Assembly (NCBI RefSeq): GCF_007748095.1
Contig: NZ_CP036287.1
Coordinates: 5,146,001 to 5,210,000, forward strand
Origin: Engelhardtia mirabilis
GTDB lineage: Bacteria > Planctomycetota > UBA1135 > GCA-002686595
Direction of reading: 5' to 3'
Length of the DNA: 64,000 nt
The notes under the pieces are model-generated. The model saw nothing but the letters and a program-made list of their open reading frames with translations. It did not search any database and had not been told where the DNA came from. The translations under genes were made by a program, and so were the position numbers. Of this stretch, positions 24,365 through 33,698 are shown piece by piece; positions within the stretch are counted from its first letter, which is position 1, and every line of letters starts with the position of its first letter.

Positions 24365-27300
24365 ATGACTGCCAACGACTTCGTCCACCTCCACGTCCAC
24401 TCGGAGTACAGCCTCCTGGACGGCGCGAACCGCATCGGCAACCTGGTCAAGGCCTGCGTCGACGATGGGCAGACGGCCCTCGCGTTGACCGACCACGGGA
24501 ACATGTTCGGCGCGATCGAGCTGTACAAGAAGTGTCGCGCTGCGGAGATCAAGCCCATCATCGGGTGTGAGGTCTACATCGCGCGCAAGTCGCGGCTCGA
24601 GCCCCACAACCGCAGCGACAACCCCTACAGCCACTTGACGCTGCTGGCCCGCACCAACGAGGGCTACCAGAACCTGATCAAGCTCGCCTCGCGGTCCTAC
24701 CTCGAGGGCTTCCACGTCCGCCCGCGGATCGACATGGAGATCCTGGCCGAGCACGCGGCTGGAATCAGTTGCCTCTCCGGTTGCCTGTCGGGCGAGATGA
24801 ACCAACTCATCCGCAAGGACAAGGAATCCGAGGCCGAGGGCCTGGCGGTTCGCCTGCGAGACATGTTCGGGCCCGAGCACTTCTGGCTGGAGCTGCAGCG
24901 CAACGGCATCAAGATCCAGGAGGACTGCAACGAGTCTCTGGTCCGGATCAACCAGCGCACGGGCATCCCGCTTGTCGGCACCAACGACATCCACTACCTG
25001 CGCCACGAGGACTGCGCCGTCCAGGACGTGCTGCTCTGTATCAACACCGGTGCGAAGCGATCGGACGAGAAGCGCTTCAAGATGGACACGGACACGCTGT
25101 TCTTCCGCACCCGGGAAGAGATGGCGCACGTGTTCCGTGACCTGCCCCAGTGCTTGCCCGCGACCGTCGACGTCGCCGAGCAAGTCAACGTGGAGATCGA
25201 GTTCGGCAAGTACCACGTGCCGGTCTACGACAGCGGCCCGGACGAGACCCCGGACCAGCTCTTCGACCGGCTGCTGGAGGCGGGCCTGCTGCGCTTCTAC
25301 GGCGAGGGCCACACCAAGGCGCGCGAGCGCCTCGAGTACGAGAAGCGGGTGATTCGCGAGCTGGGCTTCGTCTCGTACTTCCTGATCGTCTGGGACCTGA
25401 TCAAGTGGGCCCGCGATCATGGGATCCCGGTTGGTCCAGGGCGCGGTTCGGCGGCGGGCTCGATGGTCGCCTACCTGCTCGAGATCACCAAGGTCTGCCC
25501 CCTGCGCTACGACCTGCTGTTCGAGCGCTTCCTCAACGCCGCGCGGGTCTCGATGCCCGACATCGACATCGACTTCTGCAAGGAGGGCCGCGAGCGCGTG
25601 ATGCAGTACACGCGCGACAAGTACGGCGAGGCGTACGTGGCCCAAATCGTCACCTTCGGGACCATGGCCTCGCGCACGGTGGTGCGCGACGTCGGGCGGG
25701 TCCTCGACGTGCCCCTGGGAGACGTCAACAAGGTCGCCAAGAAGATCCCCGCCGGCCCCGGCGCTCCGTCCCTGCGCAAGGCGATCGAGACCGACGACGA
25801 CCTGATCCAGGTCAAGAAGGACATGCCCGAGTTGGCCGAGTTGTTCGACCTCTCGGTCGAGCTCGAAGGCCAGGTGCGGCACATCTCGACCCACGCCGCC
25901 GGCGTGATCATCGCCGACAAGCCGGTTACCGAGTACGTCCCCTTGTGCACCCAGGGCGAGGACATCTCGACCCAGTGGCCTGCCCCGCAACTCGAGGAGC
26001 TGGGGCTGCTCAAGATGGACTACCTGGGTCTGCGGACCCTGACCATCCTCGAGCGCGCCCAGGCCAACATCCGAAAGCGTGGCGGTACCCCGCCCGACCT
26101 CGACGACCTGCCCGAGGGCGATCCGGCCACGTACGCGATGCTGATGCGTGGGGACACGTTGGGCGTCTTCCAGCTCGAATCGGAGGGCATGCGGAAGCTG
26201 CTCGCGCGCCTCAAGCCCGACGTGTTCGAGGACCTGATCGCCGTGCTCGCCCTGTACCGACCGGGCCCCCTGGAGTCGGGGATGGACGAGATGTTCATCC
26301 GCCGCAAGCACGGCATGGAGCCGATCGAGTACCCCCACCCGGTCCTCGAGCCAATCCTGGACGACACCTACGGGTGCATCGTCTACCAGGAACAGGTGAT
26401 GTTGATCTCCAACCACCTGGGCGACTTCTCCCTCAACGAAGCGGACAACCTCCGCAAGGCGATGGGGAAGAAGAAGCCGGAGATCATGCAGAAGTTCGCG
26501 GCGCAGTTCATCGACGGCGCCGCCACCAAGGGCTGCGCCCGCGAGACCTCGCAGGAGATCTGGGACAACATCGTCAAGTTCGGTGGCTACGGCTTCAACA
26601 AGTCGCACTCCACCGCCTACGCGATGATCACGTACCAGACCGCGTACCTGAAGGCCAACCACCGGCTCTCGTTCCTGGCCGGAAACATGTCCTGCGAGAT
26701 GCAGGACTCCGACAAGATCAAGGCCTTCATCGACGACTGCAAGAAGAGCGGCATCGCCGTCCTGCAGCCGGACTCGCGCTACTCCACCTGGGAGTTCGAG
26801 CCCGAGGGCGAGCAGACCATTCGCTTCGGCTTCGGTGCGGTCAAGGGCACCGGCAAGAAGGCCATCGAGGCCATCTGCGCCGCCCGCACTGGCCTCGAGA
26901 AGGAGCCCGATCTGATCAATCTGGCCGCCGTCGTGGACCCGCAGGAGGTCAACAAGTCCACCTGGGAAGCCCTGGTCAAGGCCGGCGCCTTCGACTGGAC
27001 CGGCTCCAACCGCGGAGCGCTGATCGAACGCCTCGAGCGCATGCTGGCGACGGCGGCACAGGAGTTCGCCGACAAGCAGTCCGGCCAGGGCTCGATGTTC
27101 GAGATGTTCGGCGGCGAGGACGCCGCCGCCGCCGCGACGGGCCCCGCGAAGAACGCGCCCGACACCCGCGAGGTTTGGGACCAGACCGAGATCCTGAAGA
27201 ACGAACGCGAGGTCCTGGGTCTGTACCTCTCCGGTCACCCCCTGGAGGGCAACGCCGGGCTGCTCGCGCTGCTCTCCAACACCAGCACCACGCGGCTCGA

Positions 27301-27823
27301 GACCCTCGAGGCGGAGGCGGTGGTGACGATCGCCGGCCTGGTCGTCGGCCTGACCGAGAACACCGTCAAGAACGGCCGCTACGCGGGATCGAAGATGGCG
27401 CGCTTCAACCTCGAAGACCTGGAAGGCGCGGTTCAGGTCACCGTGTTCCCAAGGACCTTCGAGCAGGTGCGCGAGAAGCTGACCGACGACACCATCATCG
27501 TCGCCAAGGCCAAGGTCGAAGACCGCGGCGAGTCCATGGCGTTGATCCTCGACGACCTGATGACCGTCGAAGACGCAATCGGGCAGTTCCAGGGCGCGTT
27601 GGTGATCAAGGTCGACCAGCGCGACGAACCTCGGCTCGCGGAACTGCGCGGCCTGATCGATCGGCGCAAGGGATCGAGTGCGCTCTACCTGGACGTGGAG
27701 GGAACCGACGGGAACACGCGGCGCGTGCGCGCCAACCGCCTCAGTGTCGACGTCGGCCCCGACCTGATTCGGGAGCTCGACGCGCTCCTGGAGCCCGGCC
27801 GAGCGAGCTTGGCCCGGCACTGA
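24365..27823 (+). CDS. dnaE: DNA polymerase III alpha subunit
   Basis: The 1152-aa replicative polymerase. The N-terminal PHP domain retains a full set of metal ligands: H10xH12, D43-H44, GCE69, YSH, SGC and NDIH. The catalytic aspartates are D401 and D403 (PDIDIDF) and D552 (KMDYLGL). The fingers motif GPGRGSAAGS, the HISTHAAGVII segment, the tandem HhH and an OB-fold (VTIAGLVVGLTE..NGRYAGSKMARFNLED) are in the normal order. It is DnaE1 type, since the clamp-binding-like motif SGQGSMFEMFG lies at about 908-918. ATG at 24365 gives the family-standard MTANDFVHLHVHSEYSLLDG start. It is transcribed away from argF' in the same direction and convergently with rplQ. Confidence 0.97.
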   Translation: MTANDFVHLHVHSEYSLLDGANRIGNLVKACVDDGQTALALTDHGNMFGAIELYKKCRAAEIKPIIGCEVYIARKSRLEPHNRSDNPYSHLTLLARTNEGYQNLIKLASRSYLEGFHVRPRIDMEILAEHAAGISCLSGCLSGEMNQLIRKDKESEAEGLAVRLRDMFGPEHFWLELQRNGIKIQEDCNESLVRINQRTGIPLVGTNDIHYLRHEDCAVQDVLLCINTGAKRSDEKRFKMDTDTLFFRTREEMAHVFRDLPQCLPATVDVAEQVNVEIEFGKYHVPVYDSGPDETPDQLFDRLLEAGLLRFYGEGHTKARERLEYEKRVIRELGFVSYFLIVWDLIKWARDHGIPVGPGRGSAAGSMVAYLLEITKVCPLRYDLLFERFLNAARVSMPDIDIDFCKEGRERVMQYTRDKYGEAYVAQIVTFGTMASRTVVRDVGRVLDVPLGDVNKVAKKIPAGPGAPSLRKAIETDDDLIQVKKDMPELAELFDLSVELEGQVRHISTHAAGVIIADKPVTEYVPLCTQGEDISTQWPAPQLEELGLLKMDYLGLRTLTILERAQANIRKRGGTPPDLDDLPEGDPATYAMLMRGDTLGVFQLESEGMRKLLARLKPDVFEDLIAVLALYRPGPLESGMDEMFIRRKHGMEPIEYPHPVLEPILDDTYGCIVYQEQVMLISNHLGDFSLNEADNLRKAMGKKKPEIMQKFAAQFIDGAATKGCARETSQEIWDNIVKFGGYGFNKSHSTAYAMITYQTAYLKANHRLSFLAGNMSCEMQDSDKIKAFIDDCKKSGIAVLQPDSRYSTWEFEPEGEQTIRFGFGAVKGTGKKAIEAICAARTGLEKEPDLINLAAVVDPQEVNKSTWEALVKAGAFDWTGSNRGALIERLERMLATAAQEFADKQSGQGSMFEMFGGEDAAAAATGPAKNAPDTREVWDQTEILKNEREVLGLYLSGHPLEGNAGLLALLSNTSTTRLETLEAEAVVTIAGLVVGLTENTVKNGRYAGSKMARFNLEDLEGAVQVTVFPRTFEQVREKLTDDTIIVAKAKVEDRGESMALILDDLMTVEDAIGQFQGALVIKVDQRDEPRLAELRGLIDRRKGSSALYLDVEGTDGNTRRVRANRLSVDVGPDLIRELDALLEPGRASLARH

Positions 27824-28176
27824 GACGCCGGCTCCTGGGCCATGGCGATCGGACGGCGCTTCAAGCGCAGCCGGCAGGTCGAGGCCCCCTCTGGCAAACC
27901 CTCGAGTGGCAACCAGCACTGCGCCGGCCCCCTCCGAACTCGCTTGCTCAGATGTTGATCAGACAGATCTCGGCCGTCCGACGACGCGCGGATCTCTCAT
28001 CCGCGTTCAGCGCATCCTGAGCACCAGGCTCGCCCGATGCTCACGAATGGCCCGCTTCAGAACGCCCCGACCGTTGCCGGGCAGGCCTCGTGATGAAACG
28101 ACGCGGCCCGGCTCCCCCCGAGGAGGAAGCCGGGCCGCGCTGTGAAACTCACGCCGCCTTCCGGGGCGGCAGTCGA
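27824..28176. other. Convergent gap between dnaE and rplQ
   Basis: About 350 bases between the ends of two converging genes. It holds a strong hairpin (28103-28138) that can serve either transcript. No gene, promoter or repeat is convincing in the remainder. Confidence 0.5.
28103..28138 (-). terminator. Terminator of the ribosomal protein cluster
   Basis: The arms GCGGCCCGGCT (28103-28113) and AGCCGGGCCGC (28128-28138) are exact complements. They lie about 40 nt past the rplQ stop on the minus strand and are followed by GTCGTTTCAT. The hairpin may also stop readthrough from dnaE. Confidence 0.7.
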
Positions 28177-28560
28177 TCACTCTTCGTCCGTGTCAACCTC
28201 GGTCCGTTCGACGAACTCGATGATCGCGCGGGGGCTGTTGTCCCCCAGGCGCGGCTTCGAGAGCTTCAGGATCCGGGTGTAGCCGCCGGCGCGCTCCTTG
28301 AAGCGCGGGCCGAGGGTGTCGAACAGCTTCGACACGGCCTCGTCGTCGCGCAGCTTGGCGAAGGCGCGGCGGCGGTTGTGCACACTGGACTCCTTGGCGA
28401 GCGTTACGAGACGCTCGACGTAGGGCCGCAGGTGCTTGGCTTTGGGAAGGGTGGTTGTGATCCGCTCGTGCTCGATCAACGACGCAGCCATGTTCCGGGT
28501 CATCGCGATCCGGTGGCTGGTGGTTCGATTGAGCTTGCGGCCCGCTACTCTGTGTCGCAT
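28177..28560 (-). CDS. rplQ: 50S ribosomal protein bL17
   Basis: A 127-aa protein beginning MRHRVAGRKLNRTTSHRIAMTRNMAASLIEHERI, the strongly conserved bL17 opening. It ends in an acidic tail (TEVDTDEE). It is the last gene of the infA-rpmJ-rpsM-rpsK-rpsD-rpoA-rplQ alpha operon and is followed by the terminator at about 28103. Confidence 0.98.
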   Translation of the reverse strand: MRHRVAGRKLNRTTSHRIAMTRNMAASLIEHERITTTLPKAKHLRPYVERLVTLAKESSVHNRRRAFAKLRDDEAVSKLFDTLGPRFKERAGGYTRILKLSKPRLGDNSPRAIIEFVERTEVDTDEE

Positions 28561-28585
28561 CGGTTCGTCCCGGGCGTTATGCCCT

Positions 28586-29581
28586 TCAGGCCTGCATGCC
28601 CAGGTTCAGATCGAGCTCGGCCAACTTGTTCTTGATCTCGGTCAGGCTCGTCTTCCCGAGGTTCTTGAGCTTCATGACCTCGGCCTCCGAGAGGGTCACA
28701 AGGTCACGCAGCGTTTGGAGATTCGCGCTGTCCAGGCAGTTGCGCGCGCGCACCGAGAGCTCCAGGTCGGAGAGCGGCCGGTCGAGCATGCGGTTCAGCT
28801 CGTCGGACTCCCGGTTCTGCTGGTGCAGCTCGGACGCGGCGGGGTCGCCGGCCAGCGGAAGGTCACCCGGCTCGGGCTGGAACAGCACGAAGGGGTTGAG
28901 GTGCTTGCGGTAGATCTTCGCGGCCTCGGTCAGCGCCAACTCGGGCGTGATCGTGCCGTCGGTCCAGACCTCGATCACAAGGCGGTCGTAGTTCGTGAAC
29001 TTCCCGACCCGAGTCGCCTCGATCGAGTAGCGAACACGGTGCACGGGAGAGTAGATCGAGTCGACGGCAATCGTGCCGAGCTCCTGCTCCTCGCTGCGGT
29101 TCTCCTCCGCCGGAACGTAGCCGCGCCCGCGCCGCACGTCGAGCTCGATGACCAGGTCGCGGTCGAGCGTCAACGTTGCGATGTGGAGGTCCTTGTTGAC
29201 CACATAGGCATCGCCCGGGCAGTGCACGTCAGCCCCGGTTACCGCACCCTTGCCGCTCTTGCGGATGGTGCAGGTGAACGACCCCGTCCCGGAGCCCTTC
29301 GACTTGATGCGGACGCGCTTCAGGTTGAGGATGATGTCGGTGACGTCCTCATAGATGCCTTCGAGCGAGTCGAATTCATGGTTCGCCCCCTCGATGCGGA
29401 CCGCGGTGACGGCGGTGCCCTCGATCGACGAGAGCAGGACGCGGCGGAGGCCGTTCCCGATCGTGTTGCCGAAGCCACGCTCGAACGGCTCGACCACGAA
29501 GCGGCCGTATTCACCGGTCAGGGTGTCGTGGTGCGGTTGAACTCGGCTGGGGAGTTCGAAGTTACGCCAACGGATGCGCAT
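28586..29581 (-). CDS. rpoA: RNA polymerase alpha subunit
   Basis: A 331-aa alpha subunit. The N-terminal dimerisation domain contains VEPFERGFGNTIGNGLRRVLLSS and EGTAVTAVRIEG. The CTD carries SVRARNCLDSANLQTLRDLVTLSEAEVM and KNLGKTSLTEI for UP-element and activator contacts. AGGAGAACCC sits just before the ATG. About 180 nt separate it from rpsD, longer than most spacings in the cluster, with a CCAACGCC-TTCT-GGCGTGGG hairpin in between. Confidence 0.98.
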   Translation of the reverse strand: MRIRWRNFELPSRVQPHHDTLTGEYGRFVVEPFERGFGNTIGNGLRRVLLSSIEGTAVTAVRIEGANHEFDSLEGIYEDVTDIILNLKRVRIKSKGSGTGSFTCTIRKSGKGAVTGADVHCPGDAYVVNKDLHIATLTLDRDLVIELDVRRGRGYVPAEENRSEEQELGTIAVDSIYSPVHRVRYSIEATRVGKFTNYDRLVIEVWTDGTITPELALTEAAKIYRKHLNPFVLFQPEPGDLPLAGDPAASELHQQNRESDELNRMLDRPLSDLELSVRARNCLDSANLQTLRDLVTLSEAEVMKLKNLGKTSLTEIKNKLAELDLNLGMQA

Positions 29582-29760
29582 GGGTTCTCCTGGTGGGCTC
29601 TGGGGCTGACCGGGCTGCGGTGCTTGCCTGGGTCGCTGTCTTGGCTAGATCAGCCTGTTGGGGCCGACGACGGATTCGCCGGCCCGGAGCCAACGCCTTC
29701 TGGCGTGGGCCAACAGTCACTGAGCCGATTGGGCTGATCGGGTGAGAAGGTTCTCCGAGA

Positions 29761-30390
29761 TCAGCGCGAGCAGAGCTCGATGATCATCTGCAGCTGAATC
29801 GGGTGCATGAAGTGCTCCCGCGTCGGCAGCGACGAGACGGTCGTGGACGGCTTGGTGCGATCGACGCTGAGCCAATCCGGAACCGCCTGGGACTTGTTGA
29901 ACTCGAGCGCCTCGCCGACCACCTTGGCCGTCTTCTCGTTCTCGCGCAGGGTGACGATGTCACCGGCACGCACTTGGAACGAGGCGATGTCGACCCGACG
30001 CCCGTTGACCCGGAAGTGGCCGTGGGCGATCAGGTGGCGAGCGTGGGGCCGCGAGAAGGCGAGCCCCGAGGCGATCACCACGGAGTCCAAACGGCGCTCG
30101 AGCAGCGACACCAGGTTGTCCCCGGTGTTGCCGGCCATGCGCTCGGCCTTCTTGAAGTAGAGGCGGAACTGGCGCTCCACGATGTTGCCGTAGATGCGCT
30201 TCAGCTTCTGCTTCTCACGCAGGCGCAGGCCGTAGTCCGTGGCCTTGCTACGCCGTTGGGCGTGCTGACCCGGCGGGTAGTTGCGCTTGGCAACGCCACA
30301 CTTGTCGGAGAAGCAGCGCTGCCCCTTCAGGAAGAGCTGCATGCCTTCGCGGCGGCACAGCTTGCAGACGGGTCCGGTATATCGAGCCAT
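29761..30390 (-). CDS. rpsD: 30S ribosomal protein uS4
   Basis: A 209-aa primary 16S-binding protein. The zinc-ribbon (C+) form is present with C9, C12, C26 and C31. The S4 RNA-binding fold is clear (ERRLDSVVIASGLAFSRPHARHLIAHGHFRVNGRRVDI). In many bacteria uS4 represses the alpha operon translationally. It lies between rpsK and rpoA as usual. Confidence 0.98.
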   Translation of the reverse strand: MARYTGPVCKLCRREGMQLFLKGQRCFSDKCGVAKRNYPPGQHAQRRSKATDYGLRLREKQKLKRIYGNIVERQFRLYFKKAERMAGNTGDNLVSLLERRLDSVVIASGLAFSRPHARHLIAHGHFRVNGRRVDIASFQVRAGDIVTLRENEKTAKVVGEALEFNKSQAVPDWLSVDRTKPSTTVSSLPTREHFMHPIQLQMIIELCSR

Positions 30391-30409
30391 CGATCAGTTC
30401 TCTTGTTTC

Positions 30410-30790
30410 TCAGACGCGGCGGCGCTTCCTAGCGCGACACCCGTTGTGCGGAAGCGGCGTGACGTCTTCGATCAGGGTGATCTTGAGGCCCGCGTTGGAC
30501 ATGGCCCGGACGGCCGACTCGCGACCGGAGCCGACGCCCTTGACGCGAACCTCGATCTCCTTCATCCCGTTGCGAATCGCGGCAGTCGCCGCGCGGTCGC
30601 CGGCCCGCTGGGCAGCGTACGGAGTGCTCTTCCGCGTGCCCTTGAAGCCGACTGCGCCAGCGGTGCCCCAGGAGATGGTTGCTCCTGAAGGGTCGGTGAT
30701 CGTGACGTGGGTGTTGTTGAACGTCGCCTTCACGTAGGCGATGCCACGTACGACGTTCTTGCGCGTTTTGCGCTTGGGTGCCTTGGCCAT
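30410..30790 (-). CDS. rpsK: 30S ribosomal protein uS11
   Basis: A 126-aa platform protein. GIAYVKATFNNTHVTITDPSGATISW and GSGRESAVRAMSNAGLKITLIEDVTPLPHNGCRARKRRRV are the conserved core and tail. The NG step in PHNGCR is the site that converts to isoaspartate in E. coli. Length is normal. Confidence 0.98.
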   Translation of the reverse strand: MAKAPKRKTRKNVVRGIAYVKATFNNTHVTITDPSGATISWGTAGAVGFKGTRKSTPYAAQRAGDRAATAAIRNGMKEIEVRVKGVGSGRESAVRAMSNAGLKITLIEDVTPLPHNGCRARKRRRV

Positions 30791-30867
30791 AGTGCTGAAC
30801 TTTCAGCGCGGCGCTTCGCGACCCGACCGCCATCAGGCGGCCCGAGCCGAGTCTGCGCCACGGTGGA

Positions 30868-31251
30868 CTACTTCATCCCCTTCACGGACTTCTTGCCGGC
30901 GACCGTCTTACGCGGCCCCTTGCGGGTGCGAGCGTTCGTCCGGGTGCGCTGGCCACGAACCGGCAGGCCGCGCCGATGGCGCAGGCCACGGTAGCAGCCG
31001 ATGTCCCTCAGGCGCCCGATCGCGGAGGCGATCTGACGACGCAGGGAACCCTCGACGATCAAGTCGTCTTGAAGGTGGGCAGCCAGTTGGGTGATCTGCT
31101 CGTCGGTCAAATCGCGCGCCTTCATGCCCGGTTCGAGCTTGAGGTGCGTGCAGATCTGATCCGCTGTAGTGCGACCCACACCGTAGATGTAGGTCAACGA
31201 GATCTCCAACCGCTTGTTGGGCGGAATGTCGACGCCGAGTACGCGGGGCAT
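30868..31251 (-). CDS. rpsM: 30S ribosomal protein uS13
   Basis: A 127-aa head protein. MPRVLGVDIPPNKRLEISLTYIYGVGRTTA, the GxYRGxRHRRGLPVRGQRTRTNARTRKGPRKTV C-terminal basic tail and the SLRRQI helix are all conserved. It follows rpmJ closely, in standard order. Confidence 0.98.
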   Translation of the reverse strand: MPRVLGVDIPPNKRLEISLTYIYGVGRTTADQICTHLKLEPGMKARDLTDEQITQLAAHLQDDLIVEGSLRRQIASAIGRLRDIGCYRGLRHRRGLPVRGQRTRTNARTRKGPRKTVAGKKSVKGMK

Positions 31252-31269
31252 CTTGATGGTCTCCTGAGG

Positions 31270-31389
31270 TCAGCGGCCTTGGCGCTGCTTATGGGTGGGC
31301 TCTGCCTTGCAGATGACCCGGACAACGCCCCGCCGCTTGACGACTTTGCAGTGGAGGCAGATACGACGGACGCTTGATCGAACTTTCAT
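31270..31389 (-). CDS. rpmJ: 50S ribosomal protein bL36
   Basis: A 39-aa protein starting MKVRSSVRRICLHCK. It has the zinc-binding set C11, C14, C27 and H33, the C+ form of bL36. Its ATG overlaps the infA stop (ATGA). Many infA-rpmJ pairs are separated by map or nothing; here they are directly coupled. The gene is short but unambiguous. Confidence 0.97.
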   Translation of the reverse strand: MKVRSSVRRICLHCKVVKRRGVVRVICKAEPTHKQRQGR

Positions 31390-31631
31390 CGGGAGCGGGT
31401 ATCCCTTCTGCGACGGTCCCCACGCCACACAATGCGGCCCTTCGTGAGGTCGTACGGGGACATCTCAACGGTGATGGTGTCGCCGGGGAGGATCCGGATG
31501 TATCGCATCCGCATCTTTCCGCTGACGTGAGCCAGGATCTCGTGCCCTGACTCGAGTTTGGCGCGGAAGCGAGCGTTCGGGAGTGACTCCGTTACGACCG
31601 CTTCAACGGTGATCGGTTCTTCCTTGGCCAT
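31386..31631 (-). CDS. infA: Translation initiation factor IF-1
   Basis: An 81-aa OB-fold protein (MAKEEPITVEAVVTESLPNARFRAKLESGHEILAHVSGKMRMRYIRILPGD in continuous order). ATG 31631 is chosen over an in-frame ATG at 31664 because IF-1 begins here. An Arg-rich C-terminal extension of about 8 residues (RRRRDTRSR) exceeds the usual 72-aa length. It overlaps rpmJ by 4 nt. No map gene precedes it. Confidence 0.97.
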   Translation of the reverse strand: MAKEEPITVEAVVTESLPNARFRAKLESGHEILAHVSGKMRMRYIRILPGDTITVEMSPYDLTKGRIVWRGDRRRRDTRSR

Positions 31632-31671
31632 CTGGGGTGTTCCTCTGTTGGTGCTGAGCGGCATGCGCCGT

Positions 31672-32328
31672 TCAGCTCCGAGCTTCCCCTCGGAGGGCCG
31701 AACGGAGCGAGGCGAAGACCTCGTCCGGGGTGAGACTGCCGTCGACCGTAGTCAGAACCCCGCGCTCCCCATAGAAGCGCGAGACCGGCTCGGTCTCACG
31801 GTGATAGACGTTGAGTCGCTCTCGCACGACGTCCGGCTGATCGTCATCGCGCTGGTAGAGCTCTCCCCCACAGGCGTCGCACTTGCCGGCTACGGCCGGG
31901 GGCGCGAAGGCGCGGTGGTGAATGTTGGTGCAGTTCCGGCAGAGAAGGCGCCCCGCCGCGCGCTCGACGATCGATGAGTCCGGAACCGCGAGCTCGAGGG
32001 CTCGCACCTGGGTCTCGCCGAGCGCCTTCGAGAGTGCTTCTGCCTGGGGCAGGGTGCGCGGGAAGCCGTCGAGCAGGTAGCCGTCTCGGCAGTCGTCCTG
32101 AGAGACCCGATCGAAGAGCATCTCGATCACCAGGTCGTCCGGCACGAGCTCGCCGGCATCCATGAACTTCTTCGCACGATCCCCCAGGGCCGTGCCCCGG
32201 GAAAGGTTGGCGCGAAAGAGGTCCCCGGTAGCCACGTGCGGGAGGCCCTCGGCCTCGGCCAAACGCCGAGCCTGGGTGCCCTTGCCCGCTCCGGGAGCGC
32301 CGAGGAGGATGACGACGGTCTTCGACAT
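31672..32328 (-). CDS. adk: Adenylate kinase
   Basis: A 218-aa kinase interconverting ATP + AMP and 2 ADP. The P-loop is GAPGAGKGT (10-18), and DGFPRT (88-92) is the AMP-binding motif. The LID is the zinc form with C130, C133, C150 and C153. It sits directly after secY, as in most secY-adk-map-infA clusters, but here map is missing and infA follows after about 40 nt. Confidence 0.98.
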   Translation of the reverse strand: MSKTVVILLGAPGAGKGTQARRLAEAEGLPHVATGDLFRANLSRGTALGDRAKKFMDAGELVPDDLVIEMLFDRVSQDDCRDGYLLDGFPRTLPQAEALSKALGETQVRALELAVPDSSIVERAAGRLLCRNCTNIHHRAFAPPAVAGKCDACGGELYQRDDDQPDVVRERLNVYHRETEPVSRFYGERGVLTTVDGSLTPDEVFASLRSALRGEARS

Positions 32329-32340
32329 CAGATCAGGGCC

Positions 32341-33675
32341 TCACTTCTTGCCCCAGCCGGTCGCAGATCCGGTGCCGCTGCCACCAGGACCACCCTTCAT
32401 GAATCCCTCGTAGTTGCGCATTACGAGCTGCGCGTTCAGGCGGTCGACCATGTCCAGGGCGACGCCAACCACGATCAGGACGGAAGTGCCGCCGAGGAAG
32501 TAGGCCAAGCTGCCACTCAGCCCGGGGATCCGACCGGTGATGAAGTTCGGGACTACCGCGATCAGAGCAAGGAAGAGCGCACCAGCCAGGGTGATCCGGC
32601 TGAGCACGCGCTTGATGTGTTCAGCGGTCCGCACGCCGGGTCGAATCCCCGGGATGAAGGAGCCGTGCTCTCTCAGGTTGTTCGCGATGTCATCCGGCTG
32701 GAACATGAGGTTGTTCCAGAAGAAGCAGAAGAAGAACACCAGGACCATGTACAGCGAGACATAGACGAACCCGTCCGTGTCGCTGAACAGCGACTGCAGG
32801 ATCTGCCAGTCCATGGCGCTGAAGACCAGCGAAGGCAGCATGAAGAGCGCAGAAGCGAAGATGATCGGCATGACGCCGGCCATGTTGACCTTCAGCGGAA
32901 GGTAGTGCTTCTGGCCGCCGTAGACGCGACGACCTCGTGTCAGTCGAGCGTATTGGATCGGAATCCGGCGCTCGCCCTTCTGGATGAAAACGATCGTCAT
33001 CACGATCCCGATCCAGATGCCCACCAGCGTCAGGACGGTGTTGTAGGCGTCCCCCGAGTTGGTGCTGGTCTGGAAGACCTGACCCAAGCTCTCCGGCATG
33101 GTGGCGACGATGTTGGCCATGATCAGCAGCGATGCGCCGTTGCCGATGCCATGCTCGGTGATCAGCTCGCCGATCCACATCACGGCAATGGCACCGGCCG
33201 TCAGACCGACGATGATCACCAGCGCGGTTCCCAGAGTCGCACCACCCGCACCGAGGACATCGGGGTTCGGTGTCAGCACCGCCACCCAAATCAACAGGGC
33301 CTGGATCACCGCCAAGGGCACGGTGATCAGGCGCGTCCACTGGCTGATCTTCTTCTGACCCGATGCGCCTTCCTTCTGGATGGCCTCCAGGCGCGGCGAC
33401 ACCTTGGTCAGGATCGAGAAAATGATCGATGCCGAGATGTACGGCATGATCCCCAGTGAGAAAACAGCGGCCTGGCTCCAGGCGCCCCCGGAGAAGGCGC
33501 TCATCATGCCGAGCCAGTTCCCACCACCGCTCACTTGCTCCGCAAGGGCATCCAGGTTCACGCCAGGCAGCGGAATCTTGAAGCCGATCCGGAATGCGAA
33601 CAGAAGCCCGAGAGTCGCAGTGATCCGACTACGGGTCTCCTCGTTCTTGAAGAGATGGAAGATGGGGTGATCCAC
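32341..33675 (-). CDS. secY: Preprotein translocase subunit SecY
   Basis: A 444-aa channel subunit with about ten membrane segments. The first visible TM is ATLGLLFAFRIGFKIPLPG, and the plug region follows. Conserved cytoplasmic loops include QKGERRIPIQYA (SecA/ribosome contact) and PGIRPGVRTAEHI. The start is GTG 33675. A glycine-rich C-terminus (GGPGGSGTGSATG) replaces the usual basic tail. It lies between rplO and adk. Confidence 0.97.
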   Translation of the reverse strand: MDHPIFHLFKNEETRSRITATLGLLFAFRIGFKIPLPGVNLDALAEQVSGGGNWLGMMSAFSGGAWSQAAVFSLGIMPYISASIIFSILTKVSPRLEAIQKEGASGQKKISQWTRLITVPLAVIQALLIWVAVLTPNPDVLGAGGATLGTALVIIVGLTAGAIAVMWIGELITEHGIGNGASLLIMANIVATMPESLGQVFQTSTNSGDAYNTVLTLVGIWIGIVMTIVFIQKGERRIPIQYARLTRGRRVYGGQKHYLPLKVNMAGVMPIIFASALFMLPSLVFSAMDWQILQSLFSDTDGFVYVSLYMVLVFFFCFFWNNLMFQPDDIANNLREHGSFIPGIRPGVRTAEHIKRVLSRITLAGALFLALIAVVPNFITGRIPGLSGSLAYFLGGTSVLIVVGVALDMVDRLNAQLVMRNYEGFMKGGPGGSGTGSATGWGKK

Positions 33676-33698
33676 TGGTGCTTGCCTCTGGGGTGGCC

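Noticed and set aside
24323..27919. A very long open frame on the minus strand across dnaE (about 1200 codons)
   Set aside because: It mirrors dnaE and has Leu/Asp/Val/Gln/His-rich composition typical of antisense frames in GC-rich genes. No domain or ribosome site is visible.
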